NCBI GenBank assembly: GCA_016165875.1
Contig: JABBOT010000023.1
Coordinates: 4,325,469-4,389,468 of the forward strand
Origin: Acanthopleura granulata
Taxonomy: Eukaryota; Mollusca; Polyplacophora; Chitonida; Chitonidae
Reading direction: 5' to 3'
DNA length: 64,000 nt
The notes under the pieces were generated by a model. It was given only the letters and a program-made list of their open reading frames with translations, was not told the origin of the DNA and did no database searches. Made by a program: the position numbers and the translations under genes. Of the stretch, positions 12,300 to 23,569 are shown in pieces. Positions within the stretch are counted from its first letter, which is position 1. Each line of letters starts with the position of its first letter.

Positions 12300-12451
12300 G
12301 CATGCGTCCTCCTTGTTTATGGCGTATACAATTATATTTTCACATGTTCTGTTGAGAGCTAATGCTATAATTACTCCATGCATTGTAATTGGACCAAGCG
12401 ATTAGCCGCTGTACAGTTCATGAGTGATATACAGATGTTATAGTGAAAACG
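12300..12451. repeat. Direct duplication, copy 1
   Basis: Shares with 12825-12971 the ordered words CCTTGTTTATG, TTTTCACA, GTTGAGAGCTAATGC, GATTAGCC.CTGTACA, TTCATGAGTGAT and GAAAACGATT. The copies differ by small indels and substitutions. Confidence 0.75.
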
Positions 12452-12739
12452 ATTTCATGTACATTCAATTTACAACATTCATCACATCTCTATACATCAC
12501 TGATCATGCTGATTTTAATGAGATAAAAAGCTAATCAATGTAAGTAAACCACGAATTTCGCTCGCTTTGTTATACGCATTCCTTATACCGATAGCTATAA
12601 ATAAATTTTATGCATAAGAGTGAGATAAATTTATAACTCATATCACTGCCTAACTTTCGTTTTTCAGATTCTTGTTTAAGGACGTAGAATGCATGTGAGT
12701 GGAGGTATAGTACCCTATAACCGAGAACTAACCGATGAC

Positions 12740-12811
12740 ACGTACGGTGGGACTAGAGGTATGCTTGTCGCTTAGGGTGCAAGAGATCCAGGATTCATAT
12801 CCCGAACGAGC
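12740..12811 (+). pseudogene. tRNA-Pro-like pseudogene or SINE head
   Basis: A 72-nt segment resembles a tRNA-Pro: CTAGAGGTATG (D arm/box A), CGCTTAGGGTGC (anticodon loop with AGG) and GGATTCATATCC (box B region), ending CGAACGAGC. The 5' acceptor strand no longer pairs with the 3' end, so it is decayed. Confidence 0.55.
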
Positions 12812-12824
12812 AATGCGATACTTT

Positions 12825-12971
12825 CTGCATGCACCCAGCCTTGTTTATGTCATGTTATTTTTTCACACGTTCCGTTGAGAGCTAATGCCTGAGATATTGT
12901 GGAATAAACGGGCCGAGAGATTAGCCACTGTACATTTCATGAGTGATGCACGAATGTCAGCGAAAACGATT
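12825..12971. repeat. Direct duplication, copy 2
   Basis: The partner of 12300-12451, starting just downstream of the tRNA-Pro-like segment. Together they suggest either a local segmental duplication or two members of one dispersed element. Confidence 0.75.
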
Positions 12972-13278
12972 ACTTGTAATAAGCTGTTACCGCTGTCATT
13001 TGCCTCATCTGACTTTCCGATGTAGGTATTGATTTTATTAACAATCGATATTTTGTATGCAAGGGGCATAAGCGATGGGTTTTACCCTGTCATCCATTTC
13101 CGTTACCAGCCTCTCTAAACAACTGTGAAGCATAAGTATTTGATAAATAAATATCTCATATCAAAATGGGTTTCGTTTACTCTGTACATATTTTAGTGCT
13201 TGAAGTTTATTTGGACGGGAAAAGCGAACCTGTTGGCGCTGTTTTATAACTCCAGACTGACGCTAACATCATCAGAGC

Positions 13279-13350
13279 GGCTTGTTGGTCTAGCGGCATG
13301 ATTCTCGCTTTGCCAAGGTGCCAGAGGTTCTGGGTACAATTCTGCACTTA
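13279..13350 (+). pseudogene. Second tRNA-Pro-like pseudogene
   Basis: GGCTTGTTGGTCTAGCGGCATG followed by ATTCTCGCTTTG follows the 5' half of a tRNA-Pro closely. A short insertion disrupts the anticodon loop and the T arm is degraded (GGGTACAATTCTG). Confidence 0.55.
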
Positions 13351-14815
13351 AATTTACATCACGCCACGCACTGGGGTCTCCTGGGACCTGTTTCACAGAG
13401 TGACGTTGGGCTTTTGCCTAAAACTGTTATCCAAATGAAAATGTGAAATACATGCATCACATCGGTCAAATTTTGACCACTGATTCTATGCTGTTGGTAG
13501 TGCGATTTCAGCCAAGTTTGAGCATCCAGTATTAAATATTTCGTTTTCTATACACAAGTTTTGGGCTTTAGCCCCCAATCGCTTTGTGGAACAGAATCCT
13601 GGCTGAGACCTTGGGGAATAACCCCAGACGTTTTCCACTATCACCTTCTCGTTCAAAAAGGCTTTAAAGTAGATCAGAATTGTCTCTTAATCGCAATGAA
13701 AACAGCTGATTTAACACCACTTTTACAAGGCAAAGTGACGTCACAGACGAAGCAAATGGCTTCTTGAGTGGTAGAGTTATCTAGCCCTTGACTGGGTTAA
13801 AGCTGAGAGCGTGGCCTCCCGTTCGATTTGCCCCTCGTGGGCGTTTTTCATTACTTTGAACTGCAATACCTCGGTTATCACAAAAATGAAAAGTGCCGTT
13901 TTTTGAACTGTGAATAGGATTCTTTATCGATACATATATACATTTGGTCCAGTGTTGTCTTTCCTTTTAACGGTGATCACTCGGATACAATGTTGAATTA
14001 TCAGCGCCTGTTGAAGCTTTTTGGTGAAGAAATGGACAGATATCTACACTTCTACAATTTGTCAAGGCATCTCCTTTCACACTGTACCTCTCGAATCAGG
14101 CGGAGTTACATAAGTTTCCAAAACCGGTACAAATAATCTCATTAAAATCAAATCGTATATATACATATGTATGTATGTATACACAACGCTGTACTCAGCG
14201 ACATCTGTATAGGCCAATACATACGATCTGATTTTGACTACATGTATAAGATTGCTGGTGCACTGTTCCTCAGACGAGTTCATAGAAAAATACTCTTTCT
14301 TGCTTGTGTGACTCAGTGTTGAATACGCAAGAGATATCCGGGCTTGATTGGAAGGAGGTCCTCAAATATTTGACTTCTCAGAGGCAAACTATTATGACTT
14401 GCTTTATAAATATTTCCTCTCCAGTCGAGAGCAGTTGTTTATTGATGCCGTGTCAACAAAGCACAGCTATTATACAGGCTGTCCTCAATCAGCTTTCTCT
14501 GGGTAAACCGCGACAGGGTCATGGACAGGCCTACTTGAATGATCCGTGTAGACGAGAGCGGAGTACCGAATGTACATGTACATAGACTACAGACGTCGTG
14601 GCACAACCTCAACACAGAGCTCCGTGACAGATAACGTCTCTGGTACATGAAAACGTTGGCCACATTGCAACTGCCAGACTGTGTTAGAGAGATTATTTCG
14701 CTGAAAAGTTGACAAAATGGCGTGTAATTACAACAGAGTTTGTTTGAGTCGTAGAAGCGTCTCGGGGTTGTGGAATGTTCCCTCGCCTCTTCGCGCTTGT
14801 TTGAGGAGGCAGCAC
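13351..14815. other. Upstream region of the LURAP-like gene, no gene recognised
   Basis: Short frames on both strands (including 14304-14585 + and 14439-14873 -) show no recognisable domain. CpG content rises from about 14500 toward the start at 14841, which would fit a promoter and 5' UTR. Confidence 0.4.
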
Positions 14816-14854
14816 ATGCACGCAACAGGTGCCTCCAGGGATGAGCGGAATTAA
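14816..14854 (+). promoter_or_regulatory. Upstream ORF overlapping the LURAP-like start
   Basis: An ATG at 14816 opens a 12-codon frame that stops at 14854, overlapping the main ATG (14841) in another frame. If it is in the mRNA, it would lower initiation at the main start. Confidence 0.45.
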
Positions 14855-17800
14855 GACCGTCCCGGGGAAACACGAGTACAATGCGGCTAAAGTTAGGATT
14901 GACCAGGCCCTGGAGACGCTCAAGCGAGAACTGGTGAGTTCTGTAGTTTTAATATACATATATATATATATGTATATATGATGTATGATATATGATATGA
15001 GTAATAAAGAACAAGGGCATCATATTGACTGGCTTTGCTTTATACTTTACTGCCTTTGGTTTTAAAACTTTATACATCATGTCGGTTACATCATGCCCAG
15101 AAGCCTCCCACTAGTTCAATCGCTGTGAGTTCTAGTCCAACTTGTGTTGGCTTCCTCTCCGCCCTCACGTGGGAAGGTCAGCCAGCAACCTGCGGATGGT
15201 AGTGGTTTTCCCCAGGGCTCTGCCCGGTTTCCTCCCACCATAATGCTGGCCGCAGTCGTAGCCTATAAGGGAAATATTCTTGAGAACGGCGTAAAACACC
15301 AATCAAGCTGATAAATAAATTTATACATCATATTCTAAACACTCATTATATTATCATTATGGCATGATTATTTTTATTTACTATAAAACTGAAAGTTTCA
15401 TTCTCAGGTTTAAAAAACTGTGAAAAATATTGTTAAACCCTTGCTGGCAAGCTGAAAGCCGAAGGAGTTTTGTATTCAACCGGATTAGTTTGAAAAAACA
15501 TCATACGTTGACACGGACTGGAAACGTAAACAAAGAATGGTTGGGAGAGCATTACAGTTATATATGTGTACGCCTACGTATAGCTTGCCGCCATATAATG
15601 TAATGATGATAGAGGTAAGAGCTGGTCGTGGCTTACTGCTTAACGTTGAACACAAGAAGTATGGTTATAAACCCAGCCTTGTACCATGGAATTTGTCTTC
15701 CACTAATATCGGGCCAGCTTCATGAAGCATACTTAGTGCTAAGTAGCACTTAACTAAGTGAACTTCCTATCTGTATAACATATGTAGCCACGGTAGTTAA
15801 GGCTTACTTAGCTTAAGTATGGGTCATGAAACTGGCCCCTGGTGTGCATGCAGGTCGCAAAGTTTGTCAGTAACTTGCCAAAGGTCGATCGGTGTTTTAC
15901 CGCTGACATTCCGATTCCCGATACCCATAAAGCTGACCACGGTCATGTAAGTGAAGGGCAGTAAAGAAACATATTAGGACAATAGGAATCCATTGGTCAA
16001 CTGTGCGCCTCAAATCTCCTAAAAAACACCTATAATGTGTCATGTAATCGAACCATGTGGAAAGAGCTGGATTCGAGCACGCGACAGTTTTTTTTTATCA
16101 CTAACATACACTGTAAAATGACCAACACCCAACGAGTTTAATGGGTGATTAAACTTCAAACAAGCCTGTTTACACATAGACATAGGTATTAAATATAAAA
16201 ACATGTGTATAGGGCGATACTATAATGCTATAATCTTCAAGTGTTTCATATCTCGATGCATAAAAGTGTTTATAAGTTAAACATCAAAATTTACAGTGTA
16301 TAGTGACGTGAATCGACGTAGTTCTTAATGTCAGATCTGAGATTTTCCCATTCCAATATTTAGATTTCAGGTTTGTGTAAACAGGGATTTATTTGTGTAT
16401 GAACTCTAAATGCTGTTTGACGGGCGCTCCCATTGTCTGGGCAAATAGAGGTTAAGTTCTTGCCGCATTTATTTGGCCTCGGTCTATCCGACTAGCTGCC
16501 AGCAACTTTACGGGAAAAGTTTCAAAAGAATTTGAAAGAAATTTGAGTGGACATCTTGGCTTTGGGCCAAGCATCAATCCATTAAATTTTGGTGTTCATC
16601 CAAATTCGAATGCGAATCGAGAAAATTTTCGACCATTCCTCACCACTGTCAAATGTCCCTCAGCATCTTTTCGGGAGACTGTTTGTATGGAATTTTTATG
16701 AAACTTCATACAGAGTTTGGCCTTGGCACGTGCAGAGATCTTTTGCATTTCTTTGGTGAAACGGATTTGGATCCGAATTATTTAAACGAGTCTTTATCCA
16801 TTGTGAGATAAGACACAAAAACAGAATGTTGTTCCTTTGTATGTAGTGAAGGGATTTGAACCTAGTTGTGGTGGAGTATTGCCCCTGTAGGCCTACTATA
16901 AGTCAATCCTACTTTATTTTATTCTATCATCGGTTCACCCTGTTTTAAAATTGGGTATCTGACTTGTTAACAGTATAGAGTAGGTTCTGTGTTAACTTTT
17001 GTCAGTCAAGGTCCTCTATGGAAGTGACACAACGCCGGGCGTTCAGATTTGTATTCATTTAACCTTCTCCTCGCTAACCTTCAAAACATTGACCTTATTC
17101 TAGCAATGAGTTCTCAGTTCATATTGCAAGTTTGCTCGATGGGAAGAGGTGAGCCGTGCGAAATACAAACATACACACATTTATACATGCAAGTTAAATG
17201 TTGAGCGGTACATAGCCAGAGGCATGCTAACCACGTGTGATCTGCTTACTGTGAGAATAACCTCTGGTAGAATTGACAAGCATTATTTCCGTCATAAGTT
17301 CTTATATGCAGGTATATCACTATGACAGCATGCGATGACACTTTTCCCCCCGACGACACTTTTCCAACATGGTTCCTAGTTATGCATGAGGAACATTATT
17401 TCATGTGGTGATTAATTAGTTAACAATGACAAGCCTAAACATTGTCAGTAACCTGAACTATACTTATTATAAAAGTTGGTGCGTATATAACCTATGACAT
17501 GCAATGTGTTTACATTATTCCTCCATGACTAATATAAACCGAGCTTAGCAATCACGTCTCTGTCTGTGTTGGATCTCTGCGCACAAAACCGCAGTGTTGC
17601 TCCATTCTTAATAAACAGCCGGGCACACGATATATATTTTTACATATAGACACACTCGTATATATCAGTTAGAGCATGAGTACTATGACAGTCTCTATAT
17701 GATAGATGAACGTTTATTTTTTTCCCCACCGAACCATAATGAGCGATACCAAATAATTTAAAAGTCGCTCTCGGTATTTACATGACCACTACACTGCAGA

Positions 17801-20674
17801 CTGACGTGATTGGCTTATGTCAATTGCTTGTTTTATATTTCTTAAACTAGAGTGTATAGTAACTAACCTTAACATGAGTGTATGTTCTAGATTTACGAAC
17901 TTTGTAGTTCTCAATCGCGCATGTTCGTTGTCCAAAGTGATGCAGAGCATAGTAGTCTGATGGACTTTGTGGTCGAGCAACATTCTGCGATAAAAACTTT
18001 TGCGCAGCCTACAAATGATTTTGTTACCCTGTATTCGCAATTATCGTGCATTCATGTATAAGGGATGGATTTGCGAACAACAAGCTCGCGAAATTACGCT
18101 CATACGTGAGCTATTTTCGGTGCAGTCCATGAACACGCCAATGTTCAATAAAGCTCACCAGTAGGCCTTTACTATGGGGGGTTTGGGGCAAATTAACATT
18201 TAATCGAGAATTATCGACATCGATAAATATTTACCGATATCGATAATTCATTATATCGATTCATTTATATCGATAAATGAATTAGCGACGTCGATGAATA
18301 GTTTTGCCTGTTTGGCTGCAATGGAAATGCGTGGCCACGAAACTGAGCCCGAGAGAATATGTATGTTCTTTTAATGGGCGAAATAGCAGTGTTAACCGTC
18401 TGAAAAGCAAGGTAACGGGCAATTTATAAATACGATTGTTTATCGATATTAATATGTGATAAATCGATGTCGATAATTCTCTATTACATTTTAATTTGGC
18501 CACTCATTCTTTGCTATTCAATCAGCTTAAAACCGTGACCATGCCTCTAGTTCGACAGATGTGCACAAGGTACTGTTAGAAGAAAAGTTACCTTGAGCTA
18601 ACGAACGCTACGGTAATACAAGCGTCGTCGACAATGTACTAGCAGCAATGCTTCACGAACAGCAAGAGGGGTGAGGGTAGGGCATCTACAAACTCCCTGC
18701 CCAAAGACGGGTTTCAACCGGCAACCTTTGTGCCCTATTGATTGAAAGGCAACTCGGCCATGTCCCGCTTCCCTTTATCCCTATTCAACACTTCTTGAGA
18801 TGGAACTTGTCTTGAATCTCATTAATTTTTAGGTTTAACATGGACGCTTACCATAACAGTTAATACTTTCTAATTTGTAATAGGATTGATTATGTGCATG
18901 CTACAGGCCTGTACTGAATATACAGGAGTGCAACAACACATGCAACACAGTGTGCGGTGGTTTTGGTGAAGTAAAACATGTAACAGAATGATATATGTGG
19001 GTAAAAGTAAGTGAATAAGTCTTAGTCTTCTTAGATGAGAACGTTTGAAGGTCTATTGACCGTGGGTGTTGACCCCTTGTCCGCACGAAGAGAGGCAAAA
19101 GGTTCATCTACACGTTCCTTCATTATGCTAAATTTAAATTATAATTTTGCTTCATTTTACAGAAGAGCATGAGAGACCAGGATGTTGCTCTGCTGAAGCA
19201 CCTCATCAAAATCAACGAAACCATCCGGAAACTTGCGAGAGGGCGTTTTAACAGTCGGACCAATCAGAGCAAGGCTGGTTACTCGGGGGGCGCTGTGGCC
19301 GTGAGCGAAGGTAGAGCTCGACTGATTCGTCAGCTGAGTGAACCACATGACTGCCGAATTATTCCGGAGGAAGACGAACGTGTTGGATCATCAGTAGGAA
19401 GTTTGGAGGGTAAATCTATACTATGCGGTTTTAGTCTTTGTATACTTTGCGCGTAAGCCTGATACTATTTCGATTTTTCTTATGTAACCATTGTGCTATT
19501 AATTCGTGACCACGGACACCGGGGCATTTGCGGTTTTAGTCGCGCCAGCACGCTTTGCTCGCAGAGACATGGCGAAGACAGTGTCCAAAAAACATGTAAG
19601 TTAATACAGAACTCTGTCATAAATCCAAAACTATGTTTTATTAACGTTCATAATTTACATATGCTGTGCAGATTGTACTGTAGTAAAACATACTGTAATT
19701 TCTGATTATTATCAACCTTAATTCTCAGAATCTTGTCCAATCTTGTTCATTTTCCTGTCCCTTCCAATGTTATGTTTCACCCCGACGTCTACTTGCCGCT
19801 GCCTCAAGCGGGTGAAGTGTCCGAATGTCCGCGGTTTCGAGTAGACTGAAATGTTTTGTCGGGAAAATACACAAATTCACGCGTGATCTCCAGCCCTGTT
19901 TGGCTAGAGATTAAAGGATACTTTGTTAAGATTGTACGTTTTCTCTTATAGTCTTTTGTGACCATAAAACCTTCTCGAAAGGATTTGTGTTCTCCCAGAG
20001 TTAAAAAGGCATATGACAATGGTTCGTCTATGTCAAAAAAAGACTTTCTTATAGAACTATCATAAATCACACTCTAGTTGTGAACTTTGGTAAAGAATTC
20101 TTCTTATATACCAAGATAGTTACAAGATTTACAAGAGGAAATCAAGAAATGAAACCACTGCACACAGAAGCCAAAAGCTAATCATGTATACAGATTGTGT
20201 TCTATGCTAATTATTTTGACGGGACAAATGTACCTCTACGCATTTAATAACTTGGAGAACGGTGATGCCTGCATGTTTGCATGTACGAGAGGATATGATA
20301 ATTTTCCCATATATAGTGACACTCTTATAGAGAAATGAAATTTTTCGCATTATTGTTTTTCAGATTACGTCAGTGATTATATTGATGATTTGATGGGTTC
20401 TGGCAGTGAGCTTGGGGACAGCACACCGTCTCTCCGCGACATGCGATTTAACTCACGACCAATTCCACGACCGAGGTCCATTTCCCTAATCACTCCAGCA
20501 GTCCACAAAGATGCGGACTCTCCCACAACGAACAATTCCGTATACGAAGAGATTCTGCGCAGAAATATTGTACTGTGGAAACATAGACGGTCCGTAGGAG
20601 CGGAAGAAAAGCATGATTCAGTGTTTTGTGAAGAAGACGAAGATGTGGACAGTTACAATGCCACTCTTGTATAA
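14841..20674 (+). CDS. LURAP/FAM89-like leucine-rich adaptor protein, 3 exons, 216 aa
   Basis: Exons 14841-14933, 19163-19409 and 20364-20674 join in phases 0 and 1 with good sites (CTG|GTGAGT, TTTTACAG, GAGG|GTAAAT, GTTTTTCAG) to give 216 aa. Residues about 19-58 (IDQALETLKREL, then MRDQDVALLKHL, IKINETIRKL) follow the leucine-rich helical core of vertebrate LURAP1 and FAM89 proteins (pattern L..L..E...LR..D..LL.QL..L.E.I). The middle has an acidic SDYIDDLM segment and an Arg/Pro patch (RPIPRPRS). The C-terminus ATLV fits a class I PDZ ligand; as I recall, LURAP1 also ends in such a motif. The family acts as adaptors for MRCK/MYO18A or LIMK signalling in actomyosin control. The choice between LURAP1 and FAM89 is not settled. 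Confidence 0.65.
15081..15319 (+). repeat. SINE with perfect 12-bp target-site duplication
   Basis: The SINE body lies in intron 1 of the LURAP-like gene, from a shortened 5' end to ACACCAATCAAGCTGATAAA. TTTATACATCAT occurs directly on both sides (15069-15080 and 15320-15331), which marks a retrotransposed insertion. Confidence 0.9.
15711..15840. mobile_element. MITE-like foldback, family 1
   Basis: The terminal inverted repeats GGGCCAGCTTCATGAAGCAT and (complement of) TCATGAAACTGGCCC enclose CTTAG/CTAAG-rich inner repeats. A second member lies at 59264-59397 and a partial end near 41172. Confidence 0.7.
16106..16301. mobile_element. MITE-like element with ATACACTGTAA ends
   Basis: A perfect 11-bp terminal inverted repeat (16106-16116 and 16291-16301) encloses an AT-rich interior of about 175 bp with no coding. 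It lies in intron 1 of the LURAP-like gene. Confidence 0.6.
16302..18194. other. Intron 1 of the LURAP-like gene, remainder
   Basis: AT-rich, with no coding exon or shared repeat recognised. Frames of about 80 codons on the minus strand (17789-18040) have no recognisable content. Confidence 0.5.
18195..18495. mobile_element. Foldback element rich in ATCGAT
   Basis: A perfect 19-bp inverted repeat (GAGAATTATCGACATCGAT, 18206-18224; complement at 18463-18481) extends imperfectly to about 28 bp. Inside it is a perfect 10+4+10 palindrome (18259-18282) and several TATCGAT/ATCGATA words. It lies in intron 1 of the LURAP-like gene. Confidence 0.75.
18700..18770 (-). repeat. tRNA-like fragment (second SINE type?)
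   Basis: The reverse complement has ATGGCCGAGTTGCC (box A of a Leu/Ser-type tRNA) and GGTTGAAACCC (box B) at about the right distance. The 3' part is not tRNA-like. This is a SINE head or tRNA pseudogene. Confidence 0.45.
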
Positions 20675-21660
20675 ATGCGACTGCTTTGAAAGGAATGTGT
20701 GCCAACAAAATGGTGCTAATTGATCGAGGGCAGTTTATTCAACAACCGCTTTTAGCTCACAATGGACAATTCTTGCTTCTGCGCGCCAGCTTACAGCTGA
20801 ACTGTAAGGGTGTGTGATTTGAAACAAGACAATGCGTGTTGATGATTATGTTACACTTTTCTGCAATTTTGTACATATGTATGCATTTTTTGGCTTATGT
20901 TAGGCCAGAAATAACCCGCATAAACCTGGGCAGTCTATCATTTGCTCAATTCGACACGGCTTGTTCCCGTAGGATTTTGGAGGGTCATGACATGACAGTG
21001 GCCCAGCTTGCTATCTGGGCAGAGTATTAATATGCACACGTAATCTCGCCAGCTTTTCACTCTGCTCTTCCCCAGTTCATACATCAGAAAGTCAATGACG
21101 GTCTAAAATCTGCTACATTTTTGTAATATGAATGACGGACACCGCCAATGACATCACGACGTTCAAATAGCAATGCGAGATAAGCGAATGTTGTTGACCT
21201 ATAATGCCAGTACAAGTGACTCTGCTAAAAGCTATCTATGTGAACAGCCAACAAAATGGTGCTGTATTGAAGACAGTTCTTAAACAAGCGTGGGACAATC
21301 ATGTACTTCATAGCGCAATTACATCATACCTATATGGTAGCGCTAAAAGCTATCTTTGCAAACGTCTTTTTGTGTTTTCTTACTTGAAATCTTAGGTCGT
21401 CATAATTCTCACGAAGGGCAATGGGATTTAATTACCCTTGGAATTACAGGATAAAGAACACATCCTTAGCGTCCATAAAGCACGTAGTTTAAAGGCGGGG
21501 TGTCAGTGCATTGCGTACAAGGAGAGTACGAAAGGGAGTGATATCATCACTTAGTGTTGTACGTACGAAACAAAAATTTGCGATGTGAATGTATAAATAG
21601 GATACGTGCTATTGTACCGATTAGCAATACTCGCCATCTATTGTGTACTAACATCCCGAA
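20675..21660. other. 3' UTR and intergenic region after the LURAP-like gene
   Basis: The 3' UTR of the LURAP-like gene must start here. A short word (GCTAAAAGCTATCT) is repeated near 21225 and 21343. No gene was recognised. Confidence 0.45.
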
Positions 21661-21689
21661 CAGAGTAGGTGTCCGTAATGGTTGTCAGA

Positions 21690-22250
21690 GAGTACCCGCC
21701 ATTAGCACGTGGTCAGTGTAGTCAGCCAATACTGTTCAGTCTCAGGTTACTAGAACTGAAAATGGTATCACACTCCAATAGGCGCTTTTGTGAAAAGAGG
21801 GTCTACGCATGCGTGCGTAGTTTTTCGCCGTACTCGGATCAACAATATTTCAGTCATTTGATGACAAGGAGTCCATGCCACCAAAGCACATGCCGCCACT
21901 GAAACATCATACAGAGACATGACACCCCACCCAGTCACACTATCAGAATCCGGGCCGACCAATCCTCTTCCCTTGCTCTAATCTCACAGTGCAAGTTCCA
22001 AGAGATGAAGCAACAAGTACCACTTTTAAATTCTTTGGCATGCTGGCTTCCCCTCCGGCCGTACGTGGGAAGGTCTGCCAGCAACCTGTGGATAGTCGTT
22101 GATTTCCCCCGGGCCCTGCCCGGTTTCCTCCCACCATGATGCTAGCCACCTTCGTATAAGTGAAATATTCTTGAGTGCGGCGTTAAACACCTATCAAATA
22201 AATAAATAAATACATAAATTCTTTGGTATGACCCGACCCAGAATTGATCC
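21690..22250. repeat. Dispersed repeat interrupted by a SINE
   Basis: The segment with TTTCAGTCATTTGATGACAAGG, CATGCCGCCACTG and GACACCCCACCCAGTCACA continues after the SINE as TATGACCCGACCCAGAATTG. It resembles a common molluscan interspersed repeat I recall only loosely. The SINE at 22039-22215 splits it. Confidence 0.5.
22039..22215 (+). repeat. 5'-truncated SINE with perfect 11-bp target-site duplication
   Basis: Contains the SINE from CATGCTGGCTTCCC to the AATAAATA tail, without the tRNA head. AAATTCTTTGG flanks it directly at 22028-22038 and 22216-22226. Truncation plus duplication shows target-primed reverse transcription into the older repeat. Confidence 0.92.
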
Positions 22251-23560
22251 CAGGTCCCGGAAATATATTTCCACGTGAAATACCAGTATAGCGCTACATA
22301 TAGCCTACATATTGATGTAGAACGTAAACATATAAATATCAGAGGCTTTTTAACAGCTGAAAGGATTATATGTGACGTCACTGTTCTTCAGTCTATTCAA
22401 TATGGTCCATAAAGTCCACCATACAATCAAAGAATTTGATAGCGTTTAAGCTGGTGAAAAATTTCCTGGATCTCCCACACTCAAGGCCCCGGCTCAAGGT
22501 TCCGAGTCTACGCGAAAGAAAAGTGCTTGAACGATTGTTATCAACTTTGGAACGAGGTCAAAACGAGCCTTGATATAGAGGCAACCAAAAATCAGCCAGC
22601 AGGAGTAGTCGGAAATGTCGCCAATTTGATAGAGCCTTTTTGTAACATCATATGTCACGCTCGTAGATTAAACTCATGAGGTCGCTTAAATATTAAATCA
22701 ATGATAAATCTGCAGCAAAGTGGTCCAAACTGCTGTCTACCGTTTTAAGCATTGGAATTAAAGCAGTTTATTTCCCCGTGCATGGTACTGACTGCACTCC
22801 TTTATTGTCGTAGTTCGGTACATCTTGTGAACCCACATGGTGGTTCAACGTACTACGTAAGATGAGAGAAGCGGGGCGGTCAAGGCACATCGTACAAGAT
22901 TCGTACTGGGGGAGGGGATGTCCAAAACTTGAGCGTACATACTTTATGGAGAACCCGCCCCCCTTGTAAATAAAGAAAACTTCATTAATAAGAAAAAAGG
23001 TTGATTACAACGTGTACAAGGAAACCACAAGTGCCTCTAGTTTAAAGCGCTCTGCTCGGGTGGTAGAGAAAACGTAAACATATTTAACATTTGACGCCAA
23101 AAACAGGATACTGTTGCCACTAAAATATATTTTTGCACACAGGTATAACAGACACCCTAATGTTACTGACTGAAAAATGAAAGACGTGTAAAACTGTTGC
23201 CCTTGATGACCGGTGAGGAAGATACATTATCCGTTGTCAATCCAATGCAAAATATCATTGAAATAACATTATAATTTATGCCCTTGTAAGCATGTTTTCT
23301 AAGTTCAAATGTGTCAAAGATGTCACTTCCTAAATTTCTTTGGTATTCTATTCACACTTTCAGGAATACTAAAGGTAAAAACTAGTCAACCACTTTTAGA
23401 ACATGTTTGACTCTTTTGGCATGTTTTATAGCGCTGTGCAGACCTTTCACCAAGCGTTTCTTTAGGAGGTGATCAAGATGTTGCCTGAAAACTCAGACAA
23501 ATAATTTGACTAAAAACACTACATAAATGTAACAATAAACTATATATAAATATAAATATT
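22251..23560. other. Intergenic, nothing recognised
   Basis: No gene or clear repeat. A run of broken frames around 22380-22700 has moderate codon-like composition but several stops and no motif I recognise. Confidence 0.4.
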
Positions 23561-23569
23561 TCACTATAC

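Noticed and set aside
12740..13350. Functional tRNA-Pro genes
   Set aside because: Acceptor stems do not pair and the second copy has a disrupted anticodon loop; called pseudogenes.
14439..14873. 144-codon minus-strand frame
   Set aside because: Overlaps the supported exon 1 of the LURAP-like gene on the other strand, lacks recognisable motifs and has no splice context.
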